Source: DASRWD01 sp044507975 (lineage in GTDB: Bacteria > Deinococcota > Deinococci > Deinococcales > Trueperaceae). Taken from it: a stretch of 19,319 nt of DNA. The translations under genes were made by a program, and so were the position numbers. Positions 1 to 6,478 of the stretch are shown in pieces (position 1 is the stretch's first letter; every line of letters starts with the position of its first letter). The notes under the pieces are model-generated. The model saw only the letters and a program-made list of their open reading frames with translations. It was not told where the DNA came from and ran no database searches. The DNA lies in assembly GCA_044507975.1 (NCBI GenBank), contig JBIQIQ010000036.1, forward strand, positions 1-19,319. The letters are read 5' to 3'.

Positions 1-944
1 AGTTCTCCAGCTACATCGAGCAGGAGAAGCTCGAGATCGCCAAGCGCTACCTGCTGCCACGGCAGCTCGTCGAGAACGGCCTCAAGCCGAACCAGGTGAC
101 GATCACCGACGGCGCCATCAGCCGCGTGATCGCCTCCTACACGCGCGAGGCCGGCGTCCGCAACCTCGAGCGCCTCATCGGCACCCTGGCGCGCAAGGCC
201 GCCCGGCGCATCGCACAGGGTGACGCCAAGCGGGTCCGCATCACCGAGCGCAGCCTCGAGCAGTACCTCGGCGCCCAGCGCTACACGCCGGAGTCGGAGG
301 CCGAGGACAACCTCGTGGGCGTCGCCACGGGCATGTACTACACGCCGGTCGGCGGCGACATCCTGTTCGTCGAGACGTCGATCACCCCCGGCAAGGGCGG
401 CCTGGTGCTCACCGGCCAGCTCGGCGACGTCATGAAGGAGTCGGCGCGCGCCGCGCTCACCTACGCCAAGTCGAACGCCGAGCGCTTCGGCATCTCGACC
501 AAGGACCTCGAGGAGCGCGAGATCCACATCCACGTCCCCGCGGGCGCCACGCCCAAGGAGGGCCCGAGCGCGGGCCTGGCGCTGGCGACCTCGCTCATCA
601 GCGCCCTCACCGGCATCCCGGCGCGCAAGGACGTGAGCATGACCGGCGAGATCACGCTCCGCGGGCGCGCCCTGCCCATCGGCGGCCTCAAGGAGAAGAT
701 CCTCGGCGCGAAGCGGGCGGGCATCAAGCACATCGTCTTCCCGCAGAGGAACGAGGCCGACATGAAGGACATCGCGCCGCACCTCGTGCGCTCCCTGGAG
801 CTTCACGCGGTCGAGGACATCGACCATGCGCTCGACGTCGCACTCGTCGGCGGTCTCGCCGAGCTGGAGAAGCGCGGCCGTCAGGCGGCCGGCGGCAAGT
901 CCCGCCCGCGCCAGCGCAAGCAGGAGCAGGGAGTCGTCGCCTGA
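1..944 (+). CDS. lon: Lon ATP-dependent protease, C-terminal part
   Basis: This is the 3' end of a Lon protease; the frame is open from position 3, so the AAA+ core lies upstream of the window. About 313 residues are visible. The first part is the AAA+ alpha-helical subdomain, with the sensor-2 segment YTREAGVRNLER. The S16 serine protease domain follows. Its catalytic Ser is in GPSAG (codon 567-569) and its catalytic Lys is the second Lys of GGLKEK (696-698), 43 residues later, the same spacing as S679/K722 in E. coli Lon. MTGEITLRG and LPIGG are also conserved. The protein ends in a basic, low-complexity tail of about 25 residues. Lon degrades misfolded and regulatory proteins in the cytoplasm. 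Its 5' end and promoter cannot be judged here. Confidence 0.97.
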   Translation, partial: FSSYIEQEKLEIAKRYLLPRQLVENGLKPNQVTITDGAISRVIASYTREAGVRNLERLIGTLARKAARRIAQGDAKRVRITERSLEQYLGAQRYTPESEAEDNLVGVATGMYYTPVGGDILFVETSITPGKGGLVLTGQLGDVMKESARAALTYAKSNAERFGISTKDLEEREIHIHVPAGATPKEGPSAGLALATSLISALTGIPARKDVSMTGEITLRGRALPIGGLKEKILGAKRAGIKHIVFPQRNEADMKDIAPHLVRSLELHAVEDIDHALDVALVGGLAELEKRGRQAAGGKSRPRQRKQEQGVVA

Positions 945-988
945 CCCCCTGAGCTGGATAGGGGCCACTGGGCCCGATCCGATCACGA

Positions 989-1014
989 CGGCGCGGCCTC
1001 TCGGGGCCGCGCCG
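989..1014 (+). terminator. GC-rich hairpin downstream of lon
   Basis: A perfect 10-bp inverted repeat (989-998 with 1005-1014) encloses a 6-nt loop (TCTCGG), 44 nt after the lon stop codon. No T-run follows, so it is not a textbook intrinsic terminator. Its position between lon and the next promoter-like element at 1059 makes a transcription end likely. Confidence 0.5.
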
Positions 1015-1058
1015 CTCGCTTGCGCGTGTCGCGCGGTCCGCGGCGACTCGCTTCCGTC

Positions 1059-1064
1059 TATCGT
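1059..1064 (+). promoter_or_regulatory. TANNNT -10 element before the membrane protein operon
   Basis: TATCGT lies exactly 6 nt before an ATG at 1071. This matches the arrangement seen before tpiA and ymdB in this window and known from leaderless Deinococcus genes. No convincing -35 is visible. The ATG at 1071 is out of frame with the long downstream gene. Confidence 0.5.
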
Positions 1065-1096
1065 GCGCCCATGGCGTCAGGCATGGCGGGGCCGAC

Positions 1097-2194
1097 TTGA
1101 GCGCGCGCGAGCCCGGCGCGGGAACGTTCGTCGGGCGCACGCTCACGGTCCTGGGGCTCGCCGCGCTGGCGGCGGGCGCCGCCTTGGTGCTGTGGAGCGG
1201 CCGGCACATCTTCCTGCTGGCGTTCGTCGGCGTCCTGGTGGCGGTCTTCCTGCACGCGCCGGCGCGCTTCGTTATGGCCCGGACTGGGCTGGCCTACGGG
1301 CGGGCCCTCGCCGCTCATCTAGCCGTCCTCGTCGTGCTCGCCGGCGGCGGGCTGTGGCTCCTCGGGCCCAGCGTCGGCGCGCAGGTGCTCGAGCTCGCCG
1401 AGCAGCTGCCCGGTGCGGTGGACCGGGCGCTGGAGGCGTTCGGCTCGCAACCGGTCGGGGCCTGGGTCCTCGAGCGCCTGGCCGGGGAGGCCGAGGCGGC
1501 GCCGGCCGGCTCGAGCATGCTCGCCAGGGTGGCCGGCACGGCCGCGGTGCTGGGCGACACGGCCACGAAGGCGGTGTTCGTCCTGTTCCTCGGGTTGTTC
1601 CTGGCGGCCGCGCCGCGGCGGTACCGCGACGGCCTCGTGCGGCTCCTGCCAGCCAGCCGTCGCCCCAAGGGCAGGGAGGCTCTCGCCGCGGCTCACAGGG
1701 CGATGCAGGGGTGGCTGGTCGGGCTCCTCGCCGCCATGGCCTTCGTCGGTCTCGTCACCTGGCTTGGCCTGTCGCTCATCGGGGTGCCCTTGGCGCTCGC
1801 GCTCGCCATCGTGGCCGCCTTGGCCGAGGCGGTGCCGATCTTCGGGCCGCTGGCGGGGTTCGTGCTGGCCGCGCTGCTCGCGCTCTCGGTGAGCTGGACC
1901 CACCTGCTGTGGGTCGTCGGGTTGTTCCTGACGATCCAGGTCGTCCAGGGGAACCTCGTCGTGCCGCTCGTGCAGCAGCGCACGGTCGACCTCCCCCCCG
2001 CCCTGACGATCACTGCCGTGTTCGTCGCCGGCGCCGTGTTCGGGCCCCTCGGCCTGCTCGTCGCCACCCCGCTGCTGGCGGTGGTCATGGCGCTGGTCAA
2101 GCTGCTGTACGTGCGCGACGTCCTGGGCGACAGCGTCGAGGTCGCCGGCGTCGACGGTACGCAGGGCGGGCGCCGGCGGGCGCGTCCTCGATGA
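1097..2194 (+). CDS. AI-2E/PerM family membrane transporter
   Basis: A 365-residue integral membrane protein of the AI-2E/PerM permease family. Hydrophobic segments lie near residues 15-34, 37-54, 72-92, 147-171, 206-246, 249-283 and 301-336. The long soluble insert between the third and fourth segments (about 93-146) is typical of the family. So are VPIFGPLAG (246-254) and the QGNLVVP...LPP stretch (284-301). Members are proposed to export small molecules or ions (AI-2 or Na+/H+), and the substrate here cannot be told. The only suitable start in frame is TTG at 1097. It overlaps the stop of a 9-codon open frame beginning at ATG 1071. The last codons overlap an alternative tpiA start, so it is probably co-transcribed with tpiA. 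The family call is secure; the start and substrate are not. Confidence 0.88.
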   Translation: MSAREPGAGTFVGRTLTVLGLAALAAGAALVLWSGRHIFLLAFVGVLVAVFLHAPARFVMARTGLAYGRALAAHLAVLVVLAGGGLWLLGPSVGAQVLELAEQLPGAVDRALEAFGSQPVGAWVLERLAGEAEAAPAGSSMLARVAGTAAVLGDTATKAVFVLFLGLFLAAAPRRYRDGLVRLLPASRRPKGREALAAAHRAMQGWLVGLLAAMAFVGLVTWLGLSLIGVPLALALAIVAALAEAVPIFGPLAGFVLAALLALSVSWTHLLWVVGLFLTIQVVQGNLVVPLVQQRTVDLPPALTITAVFVAGAVFGPLGLLVATPLLAVVMALVKLLYVRDVLGDSVEVAGVDGTQGGRRRARPR

Positions 2195-2199
2195 CGCGT

Positions 2200-2205
2200 T
2201 ATCTT
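2200..2205 (+). promoter_or_regulatory. TANNNT -10 element of tpiA
   Basis: TATCTT is followed by exactly 6 nt and the tpiA ATG at 2212. This fits a leaderless transcript starting at or next to the start codon. It lies just after the stop codon of the upstream gene, so tpiA may have its own promoter inside the operon. No -35 match is seen. Confidence 0.5.
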
Positions 2206-2211
2206 GGCAGG

Positions 2212-2979
2212 ATGGACCGCCGACCGCTGATCGCGGGCAACTGGAAGATGCACAAGCTGCCGAGCGAGGCAGCCGCCTGGTCGCGCGAGCTCGTCGCCGG
2301 GCTCGAGCGCCTCGAGCCTCTGGGCTGCGACGTCGCCCTCATGGTGCCTTTCACCCATCTCCCCGGCATGGCGCGGCACGCCTTCGGCACGCCCGTCGCG
2401 CTCGGGTCCCAGGACGTCTCGGCGCACGCCGAGGGCGCCTACACGGGCGAGGTCTCGGCCGCGATGGTCGCCGACACGGGCGCCGCGTACGCGGTCGTGG
2501 GCCACTCCGAGCGGCGTCAGTACCACCGCGAGGACGACGACCTGGTGGCCGCCAAGCTGAGGCGCGCCGCCGACGCCGGCCTGATACCGGTTCTGTGCGT
2601 CGGCGAGACCCGCGACCAGCGGGACGCCGGCAACGCGCTCGACGTCGTCCTCGGGCAGCTGCGGGGCGCGCTGCGGAACTCGGGCCTGGCGGCCGAAGAC
2701 CTCGTCGTGGCGTACGAGCCGGTCTGGGCCATCGGCACCGGGCTCACCGCCACGGCGGACGACGCGCAGGAGATGTGCGCCGCCGTGCGCCGGGAGCTCG
2801 GCGCGCTGGTTCCGGGGGGCGACGCGGTGCGCGTCCTCTACGGCGGCAGCATGAAACCGCAGAACGCCGCGGAGCTGCTCGCCCAGCCCGACGTCGACGG
2901 CGGGCTGATCGGCGGCGCCAGCCTCGAGGTCGGCGACCTCCTGGCCATCGTCGCCGCCACGGCCCAGGAGGCCGCATGA
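2212..2979 (+). CDS. tpiA: Triosephosphate isomerase
   Basis: Interconverts dihydroxyacetone phosphate and glyceraldehyde 3-phosphate in cytoplasmic glycolysis and gluconeogenesis. It is 255 residues long, normal for a bacterial TIM barrel. All catalytic features are present: N10 and K12 in AGNWKM, electrophile H98 in VVGHSERR, base E169 in AYEPVW, the mobile lid with AIGTG (173-177), and the phosphate-binding YGGS (210-213) and GGASL (234-238). I chose ATG 2212 because it gives the canonical short N-terminus and sits 6 nt behind a TATCTT element. An in-frame ATG at 2191 overlaps the previous stop as ATGA and would add 7 residues. The stop overlaps the start of the peptidase gene (ATGA at 2976-2979), so those two are translationally coupled. 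Confidence 0.97.
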   Translation: MDRRPLIAGNWKMHKLPSEAAAWSRELVAGLERLEPLGCDVALMVPFTHLPGMARHAFGTPVALGSQDVSAHAEGAYTGEVSAAMVADTGAAYAVVGHSERRQYHREDDDLVAAKLRRAADAGLIPVLCVGETRDQRDAGNALDVVLGQLRGALRNSGLAAEDLVVAYEPVWAIGTGLTATADDAQEMCAAVRRELGALVPGGDAVRVLYGGSMKPQNAAELLAQPDVDGGLIGGASLEVGDLLAIVAATAQEAA

Positions 2980-4058
2980 CAGCCACCGACACCGCCAAGG
3001 CAAGCGTCCGAGAGGCCCTCGACGCCCTCCGCTCCGCGCTGAGGGAGCGCGACGTGGACGCCATGCTGGTCACCTACCCGGCGAACGTCCGCTACCTCAC
3101 GGGCTTCTCGAGCCCGAAGGACGCCTCGGTGCTCGTGCTCCCGGACCGGGCCCTGATGTTCACCGACGGCCGCTACACCGCGCAGGCCGCCGAGGAGGCG
3201 CTGGTGCCGTACGAGGTCGTGAGCAGCGTCGACGAGCGCCTGGCCGCCTTGCTTGACGGCCGGAGGCTGGGTGTCGAGGCCGAGCACGTCACCTTGCAGC
3301 GCGCCGCGCGCCTCGAGGAGCGGCTCGGCGCGGCCCCCGTGCCGCTCGAGGGCCTGATCGCCGCGCAGCGCGTCGTCAAGCGCCCGTTCGAGGTCGAGCT
3401 CCTGCGGGAGGCGGCTCGCATCACCGACGCCGCGTTCGCCGCCGTCCTCGAGTTCGTGCGCGCGGGCGTGAGCGAGGCCGAGGTGGCCCTCGAGCTCGAG
3501 CGCGCCATGCGTCTCGCCGGGGCCGACGGGCCGAGCTTCGAGACGATCGTCGCCTCCGGCACCAGAGGCGCCATGCCGCACGGCACGGCGTCCGCCAAGC
3601 GCATCGGCAGCGGGGAGCTCGTCACGTTCGACTTCGGCGCCGCCTTCCGCGGCTACCACGCCGACATGACGCGCACGGTCGCCGTCGGCGAGGTGGGTGC
3701 GGAGGAGCGCAGGATGTACGACGCCGTCCTCGAGGCGCAAGAGCTGGCGGTCGCGGCGGTGGCGCCGGGCCGCACCGGCCGCGAGCTCGACGCCGTGGCC
3801 CGCGACGCGCTCGCCCGTCACGGCCTCGACGAGGCGTTCGCCCACAGCCTCGGGCACGGCACCGGCCTCGAGATCCACGAGGGCCCGCGCCTGTCTCAGC
3901 GCTCGGACGACGTGCTCGAGCCGGGGATGATCGTCACGGTCGAGCCCGGCGTCTACGTGCCCGGCTTCACTGGGCTGCGCATCGAGGACCTCGTCCTCGT
4001 GACGGAGAACGGACACGAGGTGCTCTCGAAGAGCCCCAAGGACCTGATCACGCTCTAG
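2976..4058 (+). CDS. Xaa-Pro aminopeptidase (M24B metallopeptidase)
   Basis: A 360-residue pita-bread peptidase expected to remove N-terminal residues preceding proline, or to cut Xaa-Pro dipeptides, in the cytoplasm. The N-terminal creatinase-like domain is about residues 10-135 and the M24 catalytic domain about 140-355. All five dinuclear metal ligands are visible: D219 (TFDFG), D230 (HADMTRT), H294 (GHGTG), E323 (VEPGVY) and E337 (LRIED). The supporting histidines H202 (PHGT) and H301 (IHEGP) are present. The ATG overlaps the tpiA stop by ATGA, so translation is coupled. The length and domain layout match the short Xaa-Pro aminopeptidase/dipeptidase type. PepP-like and PepQ-like activity cannot be separated from sequence alone. 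The gene ends 6 nt before the scaffold gap. Confidence 0.93.
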   Translation: MTATDTAKASVREALDALRSALRERDVDAMLVTYPANVRYLTGFSSPKDASVLVLPDRALMFTDGRYTAQAAEEALVPYEVVSSVDERLAALLDGRRLGVEAEHVTLQRAARLEERLGAAPVPLEGLIAAQRVVKRPFEVELLREAARITDAAFAAVLEFVRAGVSEAEVALELERAMRLAGADGPSFETIVASGTRGAMPHGTASAKRIGSGELVTFDFGAAFRGYHADMTRTVAVGEVGAEERRMYDAVLEAQELAVAAVAPGRTGRELDAVARDALARHGLDEAFAHSLGHGTGLEIHEGPRLSQRSDDVLEPGMIVTVEPGVYVPGFTGLRIEDLVLVTENGHEVLSKSPKDLITL

Positions 4059-4064
4059 CGAGGA

Positions 4065-4164
4065 NNNNNNNNNNNNNNNNNNNNNNNNNNNNNNNNNNNN
4101 NNNNNNNNNNNNNNNNNNNNNNNNNNNNNNNNNNNNNNNNNNNNNNNNNNNNNNNNNNNNNNNN
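4065..4164. other. Assembly gap (100 N)
   Basis: A run of exactly 100 N, the usual placeholder for a scaffold gap of unknown true length. It removes the 3' end of the phosphoglucomutase gene and whatever lies between it and the convergent peptidase gene. Confidence 0.98.
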
Positions 4165-5306
4165 TCGTAGGCGTGGCGCCAACCGGTCTCGCGCTCGATG
4201 CGGGCGAACGCCTCGGCCAGCGGCTCGCCGGTGACGGCGACGGCCTCGAGCAGCACCAGGGCGTTCGCGAGCCCGTCGCGCTCGGCTAGGTGCGCCTCGA
4301 AGCCGATGCCGCCCGACTCCTCGCCCCCGATCAGGACCTCGCCGTCGGGGAGCAGCATCGCGTCGACGATGTGCTTGAAGCCGACCGGCGTCTCGATGGT
4401 CGGCAGGCCGCGGGCCGCCGCCAGGCGCTCGATGACGCGGCTGACGGTGAACGTCTTGACGACCGAGCCGCGCCCGCCGCGCCTGTGCAGGTGGTCGAGC
4501 ATCACGGCGAAGACCTGGTGGCTGTCGAAGTACGCGCCGCCCGGGAGGACCACGCCGAGCCGGTCGGCGTCGCCGTCGGTCGCGACGGCGAAGGCGGGGC
4601 CGCCGCTATGACCCGACGCCCCCGACATGAGGTCGACCGTCGAGGCCAGGTTGGCCGGGATGGGCTCGGGGTTCACGCCGTGGAAGAGCGGGTCGGGCCG
4701 TCCGCGCACCTCGACGACCTCGAGCGCGCCTGTGCGGGCGGCGAAGCCCGCGAGCCAGCCGGACCCCGCCCCGCCCATCGGGTCGTGCACGAGGCGCGAG
4801 CCCGCCTCCCGCAGGACGTCCAGGTCGACCAACCGTGCGAGGGCGTCGTAGTAGGCGCTCCTGACGTCGAACGAGCCGAGCTCGCCGCGGCCTTCGGCCA
4901 CGGGACCGGCGGGAACGCGAGCGGCGACGTCGCGGTAGATGTCCTGGGTGGCGGTGCCGCCGTAGGACCCCTTGAGCTTGAAGCCGCCGTAGCGCGGCGG
5001 GTTGTGGGACGCCGTGATCATGACTCCACCGGCGGCCCCGTGCTCCCGGACGGCGAACGACAGCGCCGGCGTGGGCAGGTAGTCGGCGCTCACGGCCACC
5101 TCGAGGCCGCGCTCGGCGAGGACACGCCCGGCTTGCTCGGCGAACTCCCGGCCGAGGAAGCGCGTGTCGTGGCCCACGAGCACGAGCCCGCCGCCGCGGC
5201 CGAGCAGGTGATCGGCGTAAGCGGCGGCAGCCCGCCGCACGTTCGCGAAGGTGAAGCCGCTGGCGATGACGTCCCGCCAGCCGTCGGTGCCGAAGACGAT
5301 GTCCAT
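4165..5306 (-). CDS. Phosphoglucomutase/phosphomannomutase family protein, 3' end missing
   Basis: An alpha-D-phosphohexomutase that moves phosphate between C1 and C6 of hexose phosphates, feeding glycogen, envelope sugar or nucleotide-sugar synthesis. About 380 residues are visible from the ATG at 5306. They include the N-terminal FGTDGWR, the phosphoserine loop TASHNP (S100), the Mg2+ loop DGDADR (244-249) and the sugar-specificity loop GEESGG (328-333). The C-terminal phosphate-binding domain is lost in the N gap. Glucose versus mannose preference cannot be decided. It is divergent from the acetylglutamate kinase gene. A TAGAGT -10-like element lies 32 nt before the ATG, so this mRNA would have a short leader, unlike several neighbours. 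The truncation is an assembly effect, not evidence of a pseudogene. Confidence 0.93.
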
Positions 5307-5338
5307 GGTCCAGTGCTCGCCGGGATGAGGCGCCGCCG

Positions 5339-5344
5339 ACTCTA
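5339..5344 (-). promoter_or_regulatory. -10-like element of the phosphoglucomutase gene
   Basis: TAGAGT on the minus strand, 32 nt before the ATG at 5306. It faces away from the plus-strand TAGACT at 5358-5363, so each -10 lies where the other promoter's -35 would be. Confidence 0.4.
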
Positions 5345-5357
5345 CCACGGGTCGTCG

Positions 5358-5363
5358 TAGACT
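5358..5363 (+). promoter_or_regulatory. TANNNT -10 element of the acetylglutamate kinase gene
   Basis: TAGACT is followed by 7 nt and the GTG start at 5371. This is the leaderless arrangement. No Shine-Dalgarno sequence could fit between them. Confidence 0.5.
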
Positions 5364-5370
5364 CCCTGCC

Positions 5371-6153
5371 GTGAGCCTCGTCATCAAGTACGGCGGCAAC
5401 GCCATGACCGACCCCGCCACCCGGTCCGCGGTGGCGGCCGGCATAAGGGCGATGGCGGAGCGCGGCGAGCCGCCCGTCGTCGTGCACGGCGGCGGCCCGT
5501 TCATCGCGGCGGCCCTCGACGAGCGCGGCATCGAGCACCGCTTCGTGAGGGGCCTGCGCGTGACGACGCAGGCAGCGATGCTCGTGATCGAGGACGTGCT
5601 CACGGTCATCGGCAAGCGCCTCGCCGACGAGATCGGCCCGGCCGTGGGCCTCACGGGCCGCGACGCGCGCCTGCTGCGCGCTCTCGCCTCCGAGCCCGAG
5701 CTGGGCCGGGTCGGCCACGTGACCTCCGTCGACCCCACCGTCGTCCGTGTCCTCAGGTCCGCCGGTCTCGTACCGGTCGTCGCGAGCGTCGCCACCGACG
5801 ACCGCGCCCACGGGGCCGAGAGCGGTCCGGCGGACGCTCTCAACGTCAACGCCGACGAGGCCGCCGGCGCGGTGGCCGGCGCGCTGGGCGAGGGCGTCGT
5901 GTTCCTCACGAACGTGCCGGGCGTGCTCGACGACGCCGCTGACCCGAGCAGTCTCCTTCCGGAGCTGACCAGCGCGGAAGCCCTCACCCGTATCGCGGAC
6001 GGCCGGGTCGCCGGCGGGATGATCCCCAAGGTGGAGGCGGCGCTGGCGGCGCTGGCGGCGGGCGCCCCGTTCGCCGTCGTCGCCGACGGTCGGCACGCGG
6101 GCGGCGTGCAGCTGGCCCTGTCGGGCAGCGGCACGAAGCTCATCGCCGGTTAA
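5371..6153 (+). CDS. argB: Acetylglutamate kinase (ArgB/LysZ family)
   Basis: An amino acid kinase family enzyme of 260 residues. It phosphorylates N-acetylglutamate (arginine route) or the equivalent carrier-bound or acetylated aminoadipate (lysine route). Catalytic K6 lies in VIKYGGNAM, the glycine loop HGGGP at 39-43, the substrate-loop region GLRVT at 61-65, the nucleotide and substrate segment LNVNADEAAG at 157-166, LTNVPGVL at 179-186, and the second catalytic Lys K220 in GGMIPK. The substrate loop reads RVTTQAAM where typical ArgB has RVTDxxTM, so substrate choice is not certain. GTG 5371 is the only start that keeps the first strand intact, and it sits 7 nt after TAGACT. No other arg or lys genes are in view. 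Confidence 0.87.
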   Translation: MSLVIKYGGNAMTDPATRSAVAAGIRAMAERGEPPVVVHGGGPFIAAALDERGIEHRFVRGLRVTTQAAMLVIEDVLTVIGKRLADEIGPAVGLTGRDARLLRALASEPELGRVGHVTSVDPTVVRVLRSAGLVPVVASVATDDRAHGAESGPADALNVNADEAAGAVAGALGEGVVFLTNVPGVLDDAADPSSLLPELTSAEALTRIADGRVAGGMIPKVEAALAALAAGAPFAVVADGRHAGGVQLALSGSGTKLIAG

Positions 6154-6189
6154 GGCTCTCGTAAGACCTCGGCTGGTACCAATGTGGCC

Positions 6190-6372
6190 ATGGCAAGCTT
6201 CGCCCAGGTGCCCACCGTCGACCTCGAACGCGAGGCCGCGCGCCTGCAGTTCCGCATCATCCACGGGGCGGCCGACGACCTCGACATCGAGACCTTCTGC
6301 CTGCTCATGATCGAGCTCGGTTCGCGCGAGATGTTCAACACCGTCTTCGACCAGGGAGAGGGTGCCAGCTGA
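6190..6372 (+). CDS. Small protein of unknown function (60 aa)
   Basis: A 60-residue open frame with strong G/C bias at third positions and no overlap with either neighbour, so it is probably coding. The protein is acidic and looks helical. A DLEREAARLQFR amphipathic segment (about 11-22) is followed by a DDLDIETFCLLMIELGSREMF segment without the length for a membrane helix. I do not recognise a family. ATG 6190 is preferred; an in-frame GTG at 6184 would add two residues. A degenerate TACCAAT lies 6 nt before the ATG, resembling the -10 elements of neighbouring genes but not matching TANNNT exactly. It lies 36 nt after argB and 106 nt before the LysM peptidase gene. Confidence 0.6.
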   Translation: MASFAQVPTVDLEREAARLQFRIIHGAADDLDIETFCLLMIELGSREMFNTVFDQGEGAS

Positions 6373-6439
6373 GCTCCGTGACCCACGCATGCTCCGCGCC
6401 CATCGGCGTACGACGGTCACTGCGCCAATGAAGAACCTC

Positions 6440-6470
6440 TTGTAATCTTTACCGGGGCTTCTGGTATGTT
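6440..6470 (+). promoter_or_regulatory. Promoter of the LysM-M23 gene
   Basis: TATGTT (6465-6470) lies 8 nt before the ATG at 6479. A TTGTAA -35-like element lies at 6440-6445, with a 19-nt spacer. The surrounding stretch (about 6425-6480) is clearly richer in A/T than the rest of the window. A second TANNNT hexamer (TAATCT) lies at 6443-6448. Confidence 0.55.
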
Positions 6471-6478
6471 TGCTGACA

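Noticed and set aside
1693..3003. 436-codon minus-strand open frame opposite the AI-2E protein and tpiA
   Set aside because: tpiA and the membrane protein on the plus strand are unambiguous. The antisense product shows no motifs.
4165..5306. Phosphoglucomutase as a pseudogene
   Set aside because: The loss of the C-terminus coincides exactly with the N run, and all visible catalytic loops are intact, so it is an assembly truncation.
4290..5360. 356-codon plus-strand open frame antisense to phosphoglucomutase
   Set aside because: It mirrors a gene with a clear TASHNP and DGDADR enzyme. Its translation has no recognisable domain.
2838..6143. Very long minus-strand open frame running through the N gap
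   Set aside because: It stays open only because the N run is read as unknown residues and because GC-rich antisense frames lack stops. The real content is tpiA/peptidase on the plus strand, phosphoglucomutase in part of this frame, and argB.
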